Below are positions 9,523-18,817 of a DNA stretch of 64,000 nucleotides, in pieces. Below the pieces are notes generated by a model. That model had not been told where the DNA came from. It saw nothing but the letters and a program-made list of their open reading frames with translations, and made no database searches. This DNA comes from Vallitalea okinawensis (GTDB lineage: Bacteria; Bacillota; Clostridia; Lachnospirales; PQDH01): the NCBI RefSeq assembly GCF_002964605.1, contig NZ_PQDH01000008.1, positions 182,902-246,901 of the forward strand. Direction: 5' to 3'. A program made the position numbers and the translations under genes. The stretch's first letter is position 1. Each line of letters starts with the position of its first letter.

Positions 9523-9876
9523 TTAATCGACTCTTACACCTTCAACAAATATATTTACTTTTTCTACATCAATACCGATCATATCTTCCACTCGATATTT
9601 AACAGTTGAAATTAAATTATCTGCAATAGCAGATATCTTAGTACCGTATTCAACAATAATATGCAAGTCTAATGTAACCTTATTATCTTCTAGATTAACC
9701 TTAATACCCTTAGTTAAGCTTTCACCTAATAATAATTGTACAAGTCCATCAGTTACATTAATAGAAGCCATTCCAACAACACCGTAACATTCTACAGCTG
9801 ACAATCCTGCAATACGTGCAATAACCTCATTATCGATAATAACTTCGCCGTATTCTGTCATTAATCTACCTGACAT
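9523..9876 (-). CDS. Asp23/Gls24 family envelope stress protein (YloU-like)
   Basis: A 117-aa protein of the Asp23 family, which in related bacteria associates with the membrane and is linked to cell-envelope stress. Visible signatures are YGEVIIDNEVIARIAGLSA at the N-terminus, the GVVGMA turn, and the VDLHIIVEYGTKI-like strand; here it reads LDLHIIVEYGTKISAIA. It is paired with fakA as in yloUV of Bacillus. A paralogue lies at 42,338-42,706. No membrane segment is present. Confidence 0.92.
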   Translation of the reverse strand: MSGRLMTEYGEVIIDNEVIARIAGLSAVECYGVVGMASINVTDGLVQLLLGESLTKGIKVNLEDNKVTLDLHIIVEYGTKISAIADNLISTVKYRVEDMIGIDVEKVNIFVEGVRVD

Positions 9877-10204
9877 AATTTCCCTCCTATTCTATTTTGA
9901 TCTCTTATCTAATAACGAGACCTCATTAAAGGTATATGAAGATATACCTGACCTTAATCCATGTTGAGTTGAATTTGATGCTTACTATCTTTATTATTAG
10001 TATAATCAAGTATTGAAAGTATAAACATCTCAATTTATACACTTCTCAATACGTTCAACTATATGTAGCTTGAAAAAAGCTAAGAAACTAATTGATTTCG
10101 GCCTGGATAAGTAAAAAGAGCCTCTATCCTTTTGTTATTATAACATTTTTTTCACATTTACAAAATATTTTTTTTCAAATATCTAAAAAATAATAAATTA
10201 AACC
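9877..10204. other. Intergenic region between the divergent yloU-like gene and rpmB
   Basis: AT-rich region. It holds the yloU-like ribosome binding site and a small TAGCTT/AAGCTA stem at 10,065-10,081. I see no further ORF or recognisable riboswitch; a promoter for the minus-strand pair must lie here but no site matches consensus well at both hexamers. Confidence 0.4.
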
Positions 10205-10233
10205 TTGCAATCAATAGATTATTTTGTTAGAAT
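10205..10233 (+). promoter_or_regulatory. Sigma-A-type promoter of rpmB
   Basis: TTGCAA (10,205-10,210), 17-nt spacer, TAGAAT (10,228-10,233), about 70 bp before the rpmB start codon. Confidence 0.7.
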
Positions 10234-10303
10234 AGATGTGTTGTATATGGGTAGGTAAATAGCACTTGATTTAAGCAAATAAGATTTAAGGAGGTGCACT
10301 GGG

Positions 10304-10492
10304 ATGGCAAAATGTGATGTATGTCAAAAAGGTGTTCATTTTGGTATTAAAGTGAGCCATTCACATAGAAGATCAAATAAACAGTGGAAACCTAACGTTA
10401 AAAAGGTGAAAGCCATAGTTAATGGTTCTCCAAAAACAATTAATGTTTGTACAAGATGTTTAAGATCAAACAAAGTTGAAAGAGCTATGTAA
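10304..10492 (+). CDS. rpmB: 50S ribosomal protein L28
   Basis: A 62-aa large-subunit ribosomal protein. It begins MAKCDVCQKGVHFG and contains VSHSHRRSNKQWKPN, both L28 hallmarks. The Cys pairs (C4xxC7 and a C-terminal CTRC) mark the zinc-ribbon form of L28. The start codon follows AAGGAGGTG. It is monocistronic between its own promoter and terminator and opposite to its neighbours, as in Bacillus. Confidence 0.98.
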   Translation: MAKCDVCQKGVHFGIKVSHSHRRSNKQWKPNVKKVKAIVNGSPKTINVCTRCLRSNKVERAM

Positions 10493-10497
10493 TGATT

Positions 10498-10520
10498 ATC
10501 CCTCTATTAGAGGGATTTTT
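10498..10520 (+). terminator. rpmB terminator
   Basis: ATCCCTCT pairs with AGAGGGAT around a 3-nt loop, then TTTTT; it begins 6 bp after the stop codon. Confidence 0.9.
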
Positions 10521-10579
10521 ATTTGTCTTTTTTATTATAGCTAAAAAAATTGGCTTCCATTCTATTAAACCCAAAATAA

Positions 10580-10609
10580 AGCCGGTTCATCCATGAGATG
10601 ACACCGGCT
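10580..10609 (-). terminator. spoVM terminator (bidirectional)
   Basis: Stem AGCCGGT/ACCGGCT extended inward by TCATC/GATGA, with a T-rich tail on both strands. It lies 40 bp after the spoVM stop codon and can also catch rpmB read-through. Confidence 0.85.
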
Positions 10610-10648
10610 ATTTTTCTGATTTAAAAATAAATATTTCTTAATTATACC

Positions 10649-10720
10649 TTATCCCATTCTAAAGAGTTTTCGTGTTATAAACCCTAAAACCTTTGGCATT
10701 TTGATTAAATAAAACTTCAT
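10649..10720 (-). CDS. spoVM: Stage V sporulation protein SpoVM (23 aa)
   Basis: A tiny ORF below normal gene-calling length. It starts MKFYLIKMPKVLG, against MKFYTIKLPKFLG in B. subtilis SpoVM, and keeps Pro9 and a basic C-terminal helix (TRKLFR). SpoVM is an amphipathic helix that recognises the convex forespore membrane and anchors SpoIVA, the base of the coat; it is made in the mother cell. GGGAGG lies 7 nt before ATG 10,720. Its position next to rpmB, between thiN and the yloU-like gene, is the same as in Bacillus, which strongly supports the call. Confidence 0.95.
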   Translation of the reverse strand: MKFYLIKMPKVLGFITRKLFRMG

Positions 10721-10732
10721 ATCAAAACCTCC

Positions 10733-10888
10733 CTAATAACAGCATTTAAACAAGTATATTCCAGTTATAATTGATGCCAATCCAAGAACCACAACGAAGA
10801 AATCACTTGATATAAATGTAGAAAAAATTAATCCAGTTCCTACGCTACATAATATAATTCCACACAGCCTTTTTCTTCCAGCTATCAT
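10733..10888 (-). CDS. Small two-helix membrane protein upstream of spoVM
   Basis: A 51-aa ORF that ends 12 bp before the spoVM start, with AGGAGA 6 nt before its ATG. A basic N-terminus (MIAGRKRLCG) is followed by two hydrophobic stretches, about residues 10-26 (IILCSVGTGLIF) and 29-47 (VVVLGLASIITGIYL), then a Lys-Cys-Cys end. I do not recognise a family. Good ribosome binding site, sensible membrane topology and tight coupling to spoVM support that it is real. A sporulation role is inferred only from the neighbour. Confidence 0.65.
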   Translation of the reverse strand: MIAGRKRLCGIILCSVGTGLIFSTFISSDFFVVVLGLASIITGIYLFKCCY

Positions 10889-11012
10889 TACTATTCTCCT
10901 ACTATAGGTTTCTCTAGTATTACTTTATTATATTCTATTCAATACAAAATGTTACAGAGTATAACCTAACCTCACTGAAATTCATCTTACTTGAGGAAGA
11001 CTTAGTGGTTTT

Positions 11013-12347
11013 CTAAAAAATAATGTGGGCTACAATAACAATAATTGGAAGTGTTATTAATGTTCTCTCTAGGAATATGACGAATAACTCTTTAAAATTC
11101 ACTGGTATTTTTGACCCTAGAATTAATCCCCCTACTTCTGACATGTATATTAATTGAGTTACAGATGTCGTAGCAATAATAAACCGAGTCATTTCATTCT
11201 CGATACTAGCGGCCATAACTGATGGTAAAAACATATCTGCAAACCCAACAATTAATGTCTGCGAAGCCTCTACAGCTTCTGGTACCTGCAATAATAGTAA
11301 AAGTGGTATAAAAGGCATACCAAGATATTTAAATAATGGTGTATATTCAGCAAGAATGAGCGTGAAAGTCCCCATAGCCATGACGATTGGTATGACTCCA
11401 ATCCACATATCCAAAACATTCATTGAGCCTTGCAAAATAAACTCTTTAACCCCTTTACTTTTACTACTTCTCGCAATTGCCTTTTCAAGCCCCCAGCTAA
11501 ATGACGTATAACCCTCTGGAATTAACTCTTTATATTCATTTTTTTCGCCTGATATATAAACATCTGCTTTCCTCGATAGAGGTGGTATTCGAGGTATTAT
11601 GATAGCAGCGACTATACCACATAAAAGAATCGTTAAGTAATAGGGTATAAATAGGTTTTCTAGACCCACTTGGGCTATGACTACTAAGCTAAAAGTGATC
11701 GACACAAAAGAAAATGTGGTTCCAATAACTGCAGCTTCACGCTTCGTGTAATAACCTTCTTCGTATTGCTTACTTGTCAATAATACACCGATTGTGCCAT
11801 CGCCAAGCCATGAAGCTATGCAATCTACAGAAGATCTTCCAGGTAACTTAAAAACGGGACGCATAACCTTTGTTAATAAACTTCCAACAAACTCTAGTAA
11901 ACCAAAATTCAATAATAGAGGCAATAACATACCTGCAAATAAAAATACAGCAAATAGGACAGGTAACAGGTCATATAGAAGTAATCCACCTGTATTTTCT
12001 GACCCAATAAAATCTGGTCCCACATTGTATAATGTACATATAACAAAAATTGACCCTAACACTCTGGCTACCATCCAAATCTTAGATGGATTAAAAAGAG
12101 CGTTTAAAAATGGATTATTAATAATAAAGTTTGGTTTTAAAATTTTTGTATAAATACTTATTATACATGAAAAGGTAATGATCATTGTTAGAATACTAGG
12201 AAGTGAATCCGCTAACCACCCTTGAATAAAGTTTGAAAAAATAGCAACAGGAATAATAATATGTCCTTCGTAAGAAATGGGTGTCATAAACAAAACTACC
12301 CCTAATAATGATGGTATTAAAAATTTAAGCAATCCTTTTTTAATCAT
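11013..12347 (-). CDS. YjiH-family gate-domain membrane transporter
   Basis: A 444-aa inner-membrane protein with about ten hydrophobic helices and two nucleoside-recognition (gate) domains, one around WLGDGTIGVLLTSKQYEEGYYTKREAAVIGT, the other near the C-terminus (SVTQLIYMSEVGGLILGS). This matches YjiH-type proteins, whose substrates are unknown. I use ATG 12,347 because GGAGG lies 8 nt upstream; an in-frame start 11 codons earlier has no such site and would overlap the promoter. It is transcribed alone. Confidence 0.88.
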   Translation of the reverse strand: MIKKGLLKFLIPSLLGVVLFMTPISYEGHIIIPVAIFSNFIQGWLADSLPSILTMIITFSCIISIYTKILKPNFIINNPFLNALFNPSKIWMVARVLGSIFVICTLYNVGPDFIGSENTGGLLLYDLLPVLFAVFLFAGMLLPLLLNFGLLEFVGSLLTKVMRPVFKLPGRSSVDCIASWLGDGTIGVLLTSKQYEEGYYTKREAAVIGTTFSFVSITFSLVVIAQVGLENLFIPYYLTILLCGIVAAIIIPRIPPLSRKADVYISGEKNEYKELIPEGYTSFSWGLEKAIARSSKSKGVKEFILQGSMNVLDMWIGVIPIVMAMGTFTLILAEYTPLFKYLGMPFIPLLLLLQVPEAVEASQTLIVGFADMFLPSVMAASIENEMTRFIIATTSVTQLIYMSEVGGLILGSKIPVNFKELFVIFLERTLITLPIIVIVAHIIF

Positions 12348-12385
12348 AATGTATGCCTCCGATGTCGATTTTTGAAACAATATAC

Positions 12386-12413
12386 ATTATATCGTATAAT
12401 TATAAGTTGTCAA
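12386..12413 (-). promoter_or_regulatory. Sigma-A-type promoter of the YjiH-family gene
   Basis: Perfect TTGACA (12,408-12,413) and perfect TATAAT (12,386-12,391) with a 16-nt spacer on the minus strand. The short leader fits the chosen start. Between it and the thiN terminator (12,414-12,640) I see no gene. Confidence 0.75.
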
Positions 12414-12640
12414 GTATTATCTGAATGGCAATATAGATATCCTAGCTTAATAGTGATTTAGTTAAAATAATTACAGTCACTACAAAACGAAAACTCCTAA
12501 GGAATTCTACAGAGCTGCCTGTCATGAAAGTTGAGCTTGACTTATATAGAAATGAAATCAAGTAATTTTTCCTTATGCTATGAGTTTCTCTTATTCTATT
12601 TGATGATATACTTAAATTTTACTCTTAATTTTTATGAAAG

Positions 12641-12679
12641 CAAAAAAACACATGATAAGTGCTATTACTTATCATGTGC
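12641..12679 (-). terminator. Terminator of the long housekeeping operon after thiN
   Basis: A perfect 12-bp stem CACATGATAAGT/ACTTATCATGTG with a 6-nt loop and seven Ts on the minus strand, just after the thiN stop codon. It closes the operon that begins at yicC. Confidence 0.92.
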
Positions 12680-12683
12680 ATGA

Positions 12684-13319
12684 CTAGTCTCTTGATTGTA
12701 TAATAACTAAAATACCGCCTTTGGTACTTATTGTGACTTCATCTCCAACTATCTCATTACTTACCCCCAAAGCTCTACCATATGTAAGGGTATAATCCTT
12801 TAATTCATACTTAAGCCCTGTTGTAGTCAATCCTTTCACTTCAGAAGTTAAAGGAATTAGAGAAAGATATTGCCCATATTGTTTCTCAATAACCCTATCT
12901 CCTTGTATAATTTGTATATGATTATGATCATCAATAATTTGGGCTGTAATATTTTGATTCATTGCTTGCACGAGACTGTGTATGTTTCCAAGCGTATGAT
13001 CTAAACGTGTACCTGTACCTCCCAGTATGATAATATCTTTAGCCCCTCTTTTAATGGCTTCATTCAAGGCCAGTTCCGTATCCGTATAGTCTTTATCCGT
13101 AGGATACCTTAAAACTGTTATCTTTTTAGCCTCGTACTCTGATAGTAATTCATGATCACAACTATCGAAGTCCCCCATAATTAAATCGGGATTTCGACGC
13201 CATTCCTTCATGTGTCTTAGTCCACCATCAGCACAAATAATATAATCTGCTAACTTTATCGTTTCATCATATTGTTCATAATTTTTAATCATACCACCAG
13301 TTATAACAATAATTGTCAT
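12684..13319 (-). CDS. thiN: Thiamine pyrophosphokinase
   Basis: ThiN transfers pyrophosphate from ATP to thiamine, giving the cofactor thiamine diphosphate. The 211-aa protein has IICADGGLRHM, DLIMGDFDS (catalytic Asp cluster), YPTDKDYTDTELAL and the C-terminal thiamine-binding GRALGVSNE, all family signatures. It follows rpe by 27 bp at the end of the rsgA-rpe-thiN gene string, a conserved order in Firmicutes. Confidence 0.96.
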   Translation of the reverse strand: MTIIVITGGMIKNYEQYDETIKLADYIICADGGLRHMKEWRRNPDLIMGDFDSCDHELLSEYEAKKITVLRYPTDKDYTDTELALNEAIKRGAKDIIILGGTGTRLDHTLGNIHSLVQAMNQNITAQIIDDHNHIQIIQGDRVIEKQYGQYLSLIPLTSEVKGLTTTGLKYELKDYTLTYGRALGVSNEIVGDEVTISTKGGILVIIQSRD

Positions 13320-13346
13320 GGTCTCACCTTCAATGCTTAAAGCCTA

Positions 13347-14009
13347 CTATTTATACTGTTGAAAAATGGATTTGAAGGAGCTGATTTCCCCAGCTACATC
13401 TTCTGCATTGAAAATTGCAGACCCAGCAACAATGACATTAGCTCCAACCTTTAACACTTCATCAATAGTCGATGAATTAATTCCTCCATCAACTTGAATA
13501 TCAACATTTAAATTACGCTTATAAATACAATTGGACAAATACTCAATTTTAGGTAACATGGATTGAATAAACTTCTGACCACCAAATCCCGGATTTACAG
13601 TCATAACTAGAACCATATCTACTTCTTCTAATACATATTCAATGGTGCTAATAGGCGTCGCAGGATTGACAGCTACTGCTGCTTTTACACCATTTTCTTT
13701 AATATTTTGAACAGTACGATGTAGATGTTTACATGCTTCTTGATGCACAGTAATAATATCTGCGCCAGCATCAACAAAATGCTTAATGTATTGATCTGGA
13801 TTTTCAATCATCAGATGAACATCAAATACTTTATCCGTACAGCTTCTTAAGCTTTTTACCACAGCAGGTCCAATAGTAATATTTGGCACAAAATGCCCAT
13901 CCATGACATCAATATGAATGTATTCACTTCCAGCCTCAGATATCAACTTAATATCTTCTCTAAGGTTCCCAAAATCCGCAGATAATATTGACGGTGCTAA
14001 TTTTATCAT
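13347..14009 (-). CDS. rpe: Ribulose-phosphate 3-epimerase
   Basis: Interconverts ribulose 5-phosphate and xylulose 5-phosphate in the pentose phosphate pathway. The 220-aa TIM barrel shows the N-terminal [14 protein letters not shown], the metal-binding [17 protein letters not shown] and VHLMIENP, and the C-terminal phosphate-binding QVDGGIN and VAGSAIF segments. It lies 4 bp after rsgA, so the two are translationally linked. Confidence 0.97.
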   Translation of the reverse strand: MIKLAPSILSADFGNLREDIKLISEAGSEYIHIDVMDGHFVPNITIGPAVVKSLRSCTDKVFDVHLMIENPDQYIKHFVDAGADIITVHQEACKHLHRTVQNIKENGVKAAVAVNPATPISTIEYVLEEVDMVLVMTVNPGFGGQKFIQSMLPKIEYLSNCIYKRNLNVDIQVDGGINSSTIDEVLKVGANVIVAGSAIFNAEDVAGEISSFKSIFQQYK

Positions 14010-14013
14010 ATGT

Positions 14014-14898
14014 CTACCTCCACCTGTTTCTATCTTGATAATCTTTTAGTTCATCGTATAGTAATTTATAATCTTTATAACGTTGTTTAGAAATTTCCTT
14101 ATCCTCTACGGCATCTTTCACACCGCAAACGGGTTCATGAATATGCATGCAACCTTTAAATTTACAATAGGGCTCATGCTCATTAAATTCAGGAAAATAA
14201 TCTTTTAACTCTTCATAAGGTATATGGAACAAATTAAGAGACGAAAATCCTGGTGTATCTACTACATAACCTCCAGCTTCAAAAGGCATCAACTCCGCAT
14301 GCCTTGTTGTGTGTTTTCCTCGTTCTATTTTCTCACTTATTTCTCCTGTTTTTAACTGCAAATCTTTACTGACCATATTCAGCATAGAAGATTTGCCAAC
14401 TCCTGAAGGTCCAGCAAAGACAGTTGTTTTATCAGTTAATACTTCTCTCAGAACTTCTTCACCTATTTGCTTTTTTACACTTGTATATATAACCTTATAG
14501 CCTGTTTTCAAGTAATCATCGACTAATCCCTTAAGTTGATCTTGACTAATTAATTCTACTTTATTAAAACAAATGACTACATCAATTCCCTGTTCTTCAG
14601 CTAATATTAAGAATCTATCCAATAATGAAAAATTAGGATCAGGCTTTTTAGCTGCAAAAACAATAATTGCTTGATCTACATTGGCTACTGTTGGTCGAAT
14701 TAATGAATTTTTTCTAGGAAAGATTTCATTAATATACCCTTTCCCATTCTTACCAATTTCAAATTCGACTTCATCACCAATAAGAGGTGTTATGTTCTTT
14801 TTCCGAAAAACACCCCTTGCCTTGCATTCTATGATACCTTTTTCTTTTGTGTCCACATAGTAAAAACCTGCTATACCTTTTATTATCTTACCTTGCAT
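14014..14898 (-). CDS. rsgA: Small ribosomal subunit biogenesis GTPase RsgA
   Basis: A circularly permuted GTPase that helps late 30S maturation and monitors the decoding centre. The 294-aa protein has an OB-fold N-terminus (1-70), a G4-like NKVE at 112-115, the P-loop GPSGVGKS at 163-170, DTPG at 214-217, and a zinc site with C245, C250, H252 and C258. The order G4 before G1 is the permuted arrangement of this family. It lies directly after prkC, as in B. subtilis (prpC-prkC-cpgA). Confidence 0.97.
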   Translation of the reverse strand: MQGKIIKGIAGFYYVDTKEKGIIECKARGVFRKKNITPLIGDEVEFEIGKNGKGYINEIFPRKNSLIRPTVANVDQAIIVFAAKKPDPNFSLLDRFLILAEEQGIDVVICFNKVELISQDQLKGLVDDYLKTGYKVIYTSVKKQIGEEVLREVLTDKTTVFAGPSGVGKSSMLNMVSKDLQLKTGEISEKIERGKHTTRHAELMPFEAGGYVVDTPGFSSLNLFHIPYEELKDYFPEFNEHEPYCKFKGCMHIHEPVCGVKDAVEDKEISKQRYKDYKLLYDELKDYQDRNRWR

Positions 14899-14911
14899 GC
14901 ATTAAGGCTCC

Positions 14912-16981
14912 TTATTCAAACGATACGGGGTCTTGTCGTACTAATTTCCCCTCTAAGTAAATTAACACAGTTGCATTTCCATTTCCTTTTGCTGGCACCT
15001 CTATAGGGAAGCTCTCATGAGTAATTTGGTCATTGAAAATAGGAACTAAATCGACTTCGTCTTCAAACTTAAGAACAACTGTTAATTGACCACTTTCCAG
15101 TTCGTCACCTAATAAGTCTGGAATAACGATAGTTTGACTTTTTAAATCTTCCGTACTATCATTACCTGTTTCATTATCATCATTCTGGCCATCATTTCTC
15201 TCTTCATCAATTGGTTCAATCTCTAATTCAGGTGTTTCAATGTTTTCTTCATCATCTTTATTAGGATCTGGACCAAGACTTACAGCTAAATCCACCACAT
15301 AACCAGCTTTTACTTTGCTACCAGCCTCTACTGTTTGAGCAATGACATAGCCTTCTTCTACAGTATCATGATGATAAGGATTAATTTTACCTAATACAAG
15401 ACCAACATTAGACAGTTCAGCTATTGCTTCACTCTCTGTTAAATCTTTCACTTTAGGTACAATTATTTTATTATCCTCCTTCCCATTACTCACCATAAGA
15501 GTAATGGTTTCACCCCTACTAACTTTTGCATTAGCTGATGGTGATTGGCTAATAACATTACCGGCTTGAACATTGTCATCATAAGTAGTTATTACTTCCA
15601 CTTTAAGACCTTTATCAATAAGAGTCGCTTTTGCAGCTTCGTAATTTTCATTAGTAACAGGAGGTACATCAATTTTCTCTTCACCTAAACTCACAACAAC
15701 TTCTACAACATCACCTTGTTTAAGAACTGTTGAAGCACCTTGTACTTGTTCGACTATGTCACCTTCATCGTAAGCATCAGCATATTGTTCACTAACTTTT
15801 TTTATCTCTAAGCCCATATCATTTAACTGTTGTTTTGCTTCTTCAAAAGAAACACCTTTTAAGTCAGGAACTTGCACGTTACTAATAACAACTGCCGGTT
15901 CATTAGGATCTGCTGCGTTAAATATATTCAAGGCTGCATATACTAAGAAGCTAATAATAATTAATGAAGTAACTACAGCACTAATCACAACAACTTTATC
16001 ATTCTTCCCTGAATCTTCTTCTATATCATTATCGTTATCTTCAATCGATGTTATTTCAAAATCTGCTGTCTCTTCTTTTATTTTACGTAAATCATCACCT
16101 GTAATATTAATTGTAGGTGAATCCATTGCATCTACCATTTCAACAAAGGTATTATTGGGATCCTCTAAGGCCTTTTTCATATCATCAATGATCTCATTGG
16201 CTGTTTGGTATCGTCTTTCAGGTTTCTTAAGAGTCGCTTTCATAATAATTGCCTCTAAACTCTCCGTCACCTGTTCATTTGCAGTACTTGGTCTTGGAAA
16301 TTCATCTTTGATATGCTGGATAGCTACAGTTACAGGACTCTCTGCCTGAAAAGGTACAGTATTTGTAACCATTTCAAACATGGTTATCCCTAGTGAGTAT
16401 AAATCACTCTTTTCATCAACATAGCCACCTCTGGCTTGTTCAGGAGAAAAGTAATGTACTGAACCTATTGCATTAGCACTAGATGTAATAGTAGATGTTG
16501 ATGCTGCTCTAGCTATTCCAAAATCAGTTACCTTTACATCTCCTTTGTGAGATATAATGATATTTTGTGGCTTAATGTCCCGATGTACTATTTTGTTAGC
16601 ATGGGCTACCTTTAAAGCTTTAGCAATTTTAATTGCAATTTCCAAAGTTTCTTTTGAAGATAAAGGTCCATTAATCCTTACATATTGTTGTAAAGTTTCT
16701 CCTTCGATTAATTCCATGACGATATAATGCGTACCGTTATCGCTCCCTACATCAAAGACATTGATAATATTGGGATGCGATAAACTTGCAGCAGCTTGAG
16801 CCTCTACTCTAAATTTGGTCACAAAGGTATCATCATTAGCAAATTCTTCTCGTAGAACTTTGATAGCAACAAATCGATTTAATTTTTGACATTTTGCTTT
16901 ATATACAACTGACATACCGCCAGCACCTATTTTTTTAATGATTTCATAACGATTTCCCAAAAGTGTACCAACTTCTAACAA
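14912..16981 (-). CDS. prkC: PASTA-domain Ser/Thr protein kinase
   Basis: A 689-aa membrane kinase that senses peptidoglycan fragments outside the cell and phosphorylates targets inside; in Bacillus it is PrkC, which can trigger germination. The kinase domain (1-270) has the Gly loop at 19-24, Lys41, HRD at 133-135 and DFG at 153-155. An acidic linker, one membrane segment (about 328-352) and three PASTA repeats (about 365-570) follow, then a low-complexity acidic stretch and a C-terminal beta-type domain. It overlaps the phosphatase gene by 7 bp. Confidence 0.96.
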   Translation of the reverse strand: MLEVGTLLGNRYEIIKKIGAGGMSVVYKAKCQKLNRFVAIKVLREEFANDDTFVTKFRVEAQAAASLSHPNIINVFDVGSDNGTHYIVMELIEGETLQQYVRINGPLSSKETLEIAIKIAKALKVAHANKIVHRDIKPQNIIISHKGDVKVTDFGIARAASTSTITSSANAIGSVHYFSPEQARGGYVDEKSDLYSLGITMFEMVTNTVPFQAESPVTVAIQHIKDEFPRPSTANEQVTESLEAIIMKATLKKPERRYQTANEIIDDMKKALEDPNNTFVEMVDAMDSPTINITGDDLRKIKEETADFEITSIEDNDNDIEEDSGKNDKVVVISAVVTSLIIISFLVYAALNIFNAADPNEPAVVISNVQVPDLKGVSFEEAKQQLNDMGLEIKKVSEQYADAYDEGDIVEQVQGASTVLKQGDVVEVVVSLGEEKIDVPPVTNENYEAAKATLIDKGLKVEVITTYDDNVQAGNVISQSPSANAKVSRGETITLMVSNGKEDNKIIVPKVKDLTESEAIAELSNVGLVLGKINPYHHDTVEEGYVIAQTVEAGSKVKAGYVVDLAVSLGPDPNKDDEENIETPELEIEPIDEERNDGQNDDNETGNDSTEDLKSQTIVIPDLLGDELESGQLTVVLKFEDEVDLVPIFNDQITHESFPIEVPAKGNGNATVLIYLEGKLVRQDPVSFE

Positions 16982-17733
16982 TTCAATTCACCTACTTCTT
17001 TTTGGGTTTCTATTAATATAACGGATATATTGTCATAGCCGCCTCTTTCATTAGCTTCTTCTACTAATACGCGGCATGCTTCTTCAACGCTGCCTGCTTG
17101 ATCAATAAGTTTTTTCATTTCTTCTTCATCAAGCATATTCGTTAAACCATCGGAACATAACAATATATGGGTCATATCTTTACAGTCGACAATGTAAGTA
17201 TCTACAGTAAGATTAGATTCTACTCCTACCGCACGTGTAATTATGTTCTTTTTCGGATGATTCCTAGCTTCTTGTTCTGTCAGTTCGCCACCTTTAATCA
17301 TCTCCTCTACAAGGGAGTGATCTACAGTGACTTTCTTAATCTCTTGACCAATTGCATACAAACGACTATCACCTACGTTTGCAACGTAAAGTTCTTGGGT
17401 ATCCATTTTATAAGTAGCGCATATAAATGTTGTACCCATTCCTTGACAATGGGGATCATTCAAAGATTTATTGTAAACCAATCTATTAACTTTTTCAATT
17501 CCTTTATTTAACACCATCTCTATATCACATGGTTGATTCTCTTGTTCTCGCAAAAATACTAGAAAGTATTCTATGGACAATTGGGATGCTAATTCACCCG
17601 CATTATGCCCCCCCATACCATCTGCAACAATATACAAATTAGGTAAACAACCAACCTCATCACTGGAACAAAATATATTATCTTGATTGATTTTTCGTAA
17701 TTTGCCTGTATCACATAAGCTGGAATAGCGCAT
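16975..17733 (-). CDS. prpC: PP2C-type Ser/Thr phosphatase (PrpC/Stp)
   Basis: The cognate phosphatase of the PASTA kinase. The 252-aa protein has the PP2C metal motifs: Asp in KINQDN near residue 17, DGMGGHNAGE at 38-47, NVGDSRLYA near the middle, LCSDGLTNML, and DNISVILIE near the end. It lies between rlmN and prkC and overlaps prkC, so kinase and phosphatase are made together. Confidence 0.97.
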   Translation of the reverse strand: MRYSSLCDTGKLRKINQDNIFCSSDEVGCLPNLYIVADGMGGHNAGELASQLSIEYFLVFLREQENQPCDIEMVLNKGIEKVNRLVYNKSLNDPHCQGMGTTFICATYKMDTQELYVANVGDSRLYAIGQEIKKVTVDHSLVEEMIKGGELTEQEARNHPKKNIITRAVGVESNLTVDTYIVDCKDMTHILLCSDGLTNMLDEEEMKKLIDQAGSVEEACRVLVEEANERGGYDNISVILIETQKEVGELNC

Positions 17734-17778
17734 ATTACCACCTCACTTAATCAAAGAATTACATTAATTCTCTTAATA

Positions 17779-18813
17779 CTACTTCTCTTTGTCTTGATAA
17801 CTCTTTCTTAGTTGTCCACAAGCTGCATTAATATCACTACCAAGTTCTCTTCGAATGGTTACATTAATGCCTTTTTTCTCTAGTTGACCAGCGAAAGCTT
17901 GAATGCGTACTTCACTACTCTTCTCATATTCACGTTCTATAACATCATTTACGGGTATAAGATTGATGTGTGATAAACGATGCTTCAGTAGACGCGCTAA
18001 CTCATTAGCACAGGCATCAGTATCATTAACACCTCGAATAAGCGCGTATTCATAGGTTATTCTTCTATTTGTACTCTGGGTATAATAATCACAAGCGTCA
18101 AACAAAGTTTGAATACTGTATTTGCGATTAATAGGCATCATACTTTGCCGTATATCATCGTAGGGCGCATGAAGAGATACCGCTAATGTAATTTGTAAAT
18201 TAGCCTTCGCAAGTTTTCTAATTTGTTCTGCAAGTCCACATGTAGAAACTGTTATGTTTCTTTGACCTATGTTTTGTCCTTCAGGTATATTAATTAACTC
18301 AATGAATCTCAATAGATGGTCCAAATTTTCTAATGGTTCACCACTACCCATAACAACAACATTTCTTATTTTAATGTCTTTTTCTCTTTGAATTGTATAT
18401 ATTTGAGCTAACATCTCACCGCTAGTTAAATTCCGTTCTAACCCATCAATGGTTGACGCACAGAAGTTACATCCCATACGACATCCCACTTGCGAAGAGA
18501 TACATATACTATAACCATGTTTGTACTTCATTAGTACTGTTTCAATGATATGATGATCATGTAATTGAAATAAATATTTTATAGTCTGATCTTTTGACTC
18601 TAATCGTTCCAAAACATTCATGGATGTAATATAGAAGTTCTCGTCTAACTTGTCTATCAACGATTTCGATAAATTGGACATGTCACCAAAATTGGTTACC
18701 ATCTTTTCATGAAGCCATTTAAATATCTGTTTTGCTCGGAATTTCTTCTCATTCAATTCAATGAGAGCTAATTCCAATTCTTCCATATTCAAAGCATTGA
18801 TTTCTTGTTTCAT
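17779..18813 (-). CDS. rlmN: Dual-specificity rRNA/tRNA methyltransferase RlmN
   Basis: A radical-SAM enzyme that methylates C2 of A2503 in 23S rRNA and A37 in some tRNAs. The 344-aa protein has the iron-sulphur motif with C111, C115 and C118 (CRMGCNFC), GSGEPLEN downstream, and the conserved methyl-carrying Cys near residue 332 in AACGQL. Cfr, the resistance relative, is unlikely given the housekeeping position between rsmB and prpC. Confidence 0.97.
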   Translation of the reverse strand: MKQEINALNMEELELALIELNEKKFRAKQIFKWLHEKMVTNFGDMSNLSKSLIDKLDENFYITSMNVLERLESKDQTIKYLFQLHDHHIIETVLMKYKHGYSICISSQVGCRMGCNFCASTIDGLERNLTSGEMLAQIYTIQREKDIKIRNVVVMGSGEPLENLDHLLRFIELINIPEGQNIGQRNITVSTCGLAEQIRKLAKANLQITLAVSLHAPYDDIRQSMMPINRKYSIQTLFDACDYYTQSTNRRITYEYALIRGVNDTDACANELARLLKHRLSHINLIPVNDVIEREYEKSSEVRIQAFAGQLEKKGINVTIRRELGSDINAACGQLRKSYQDKEK

Positions 18814-18817
18814 CTTC

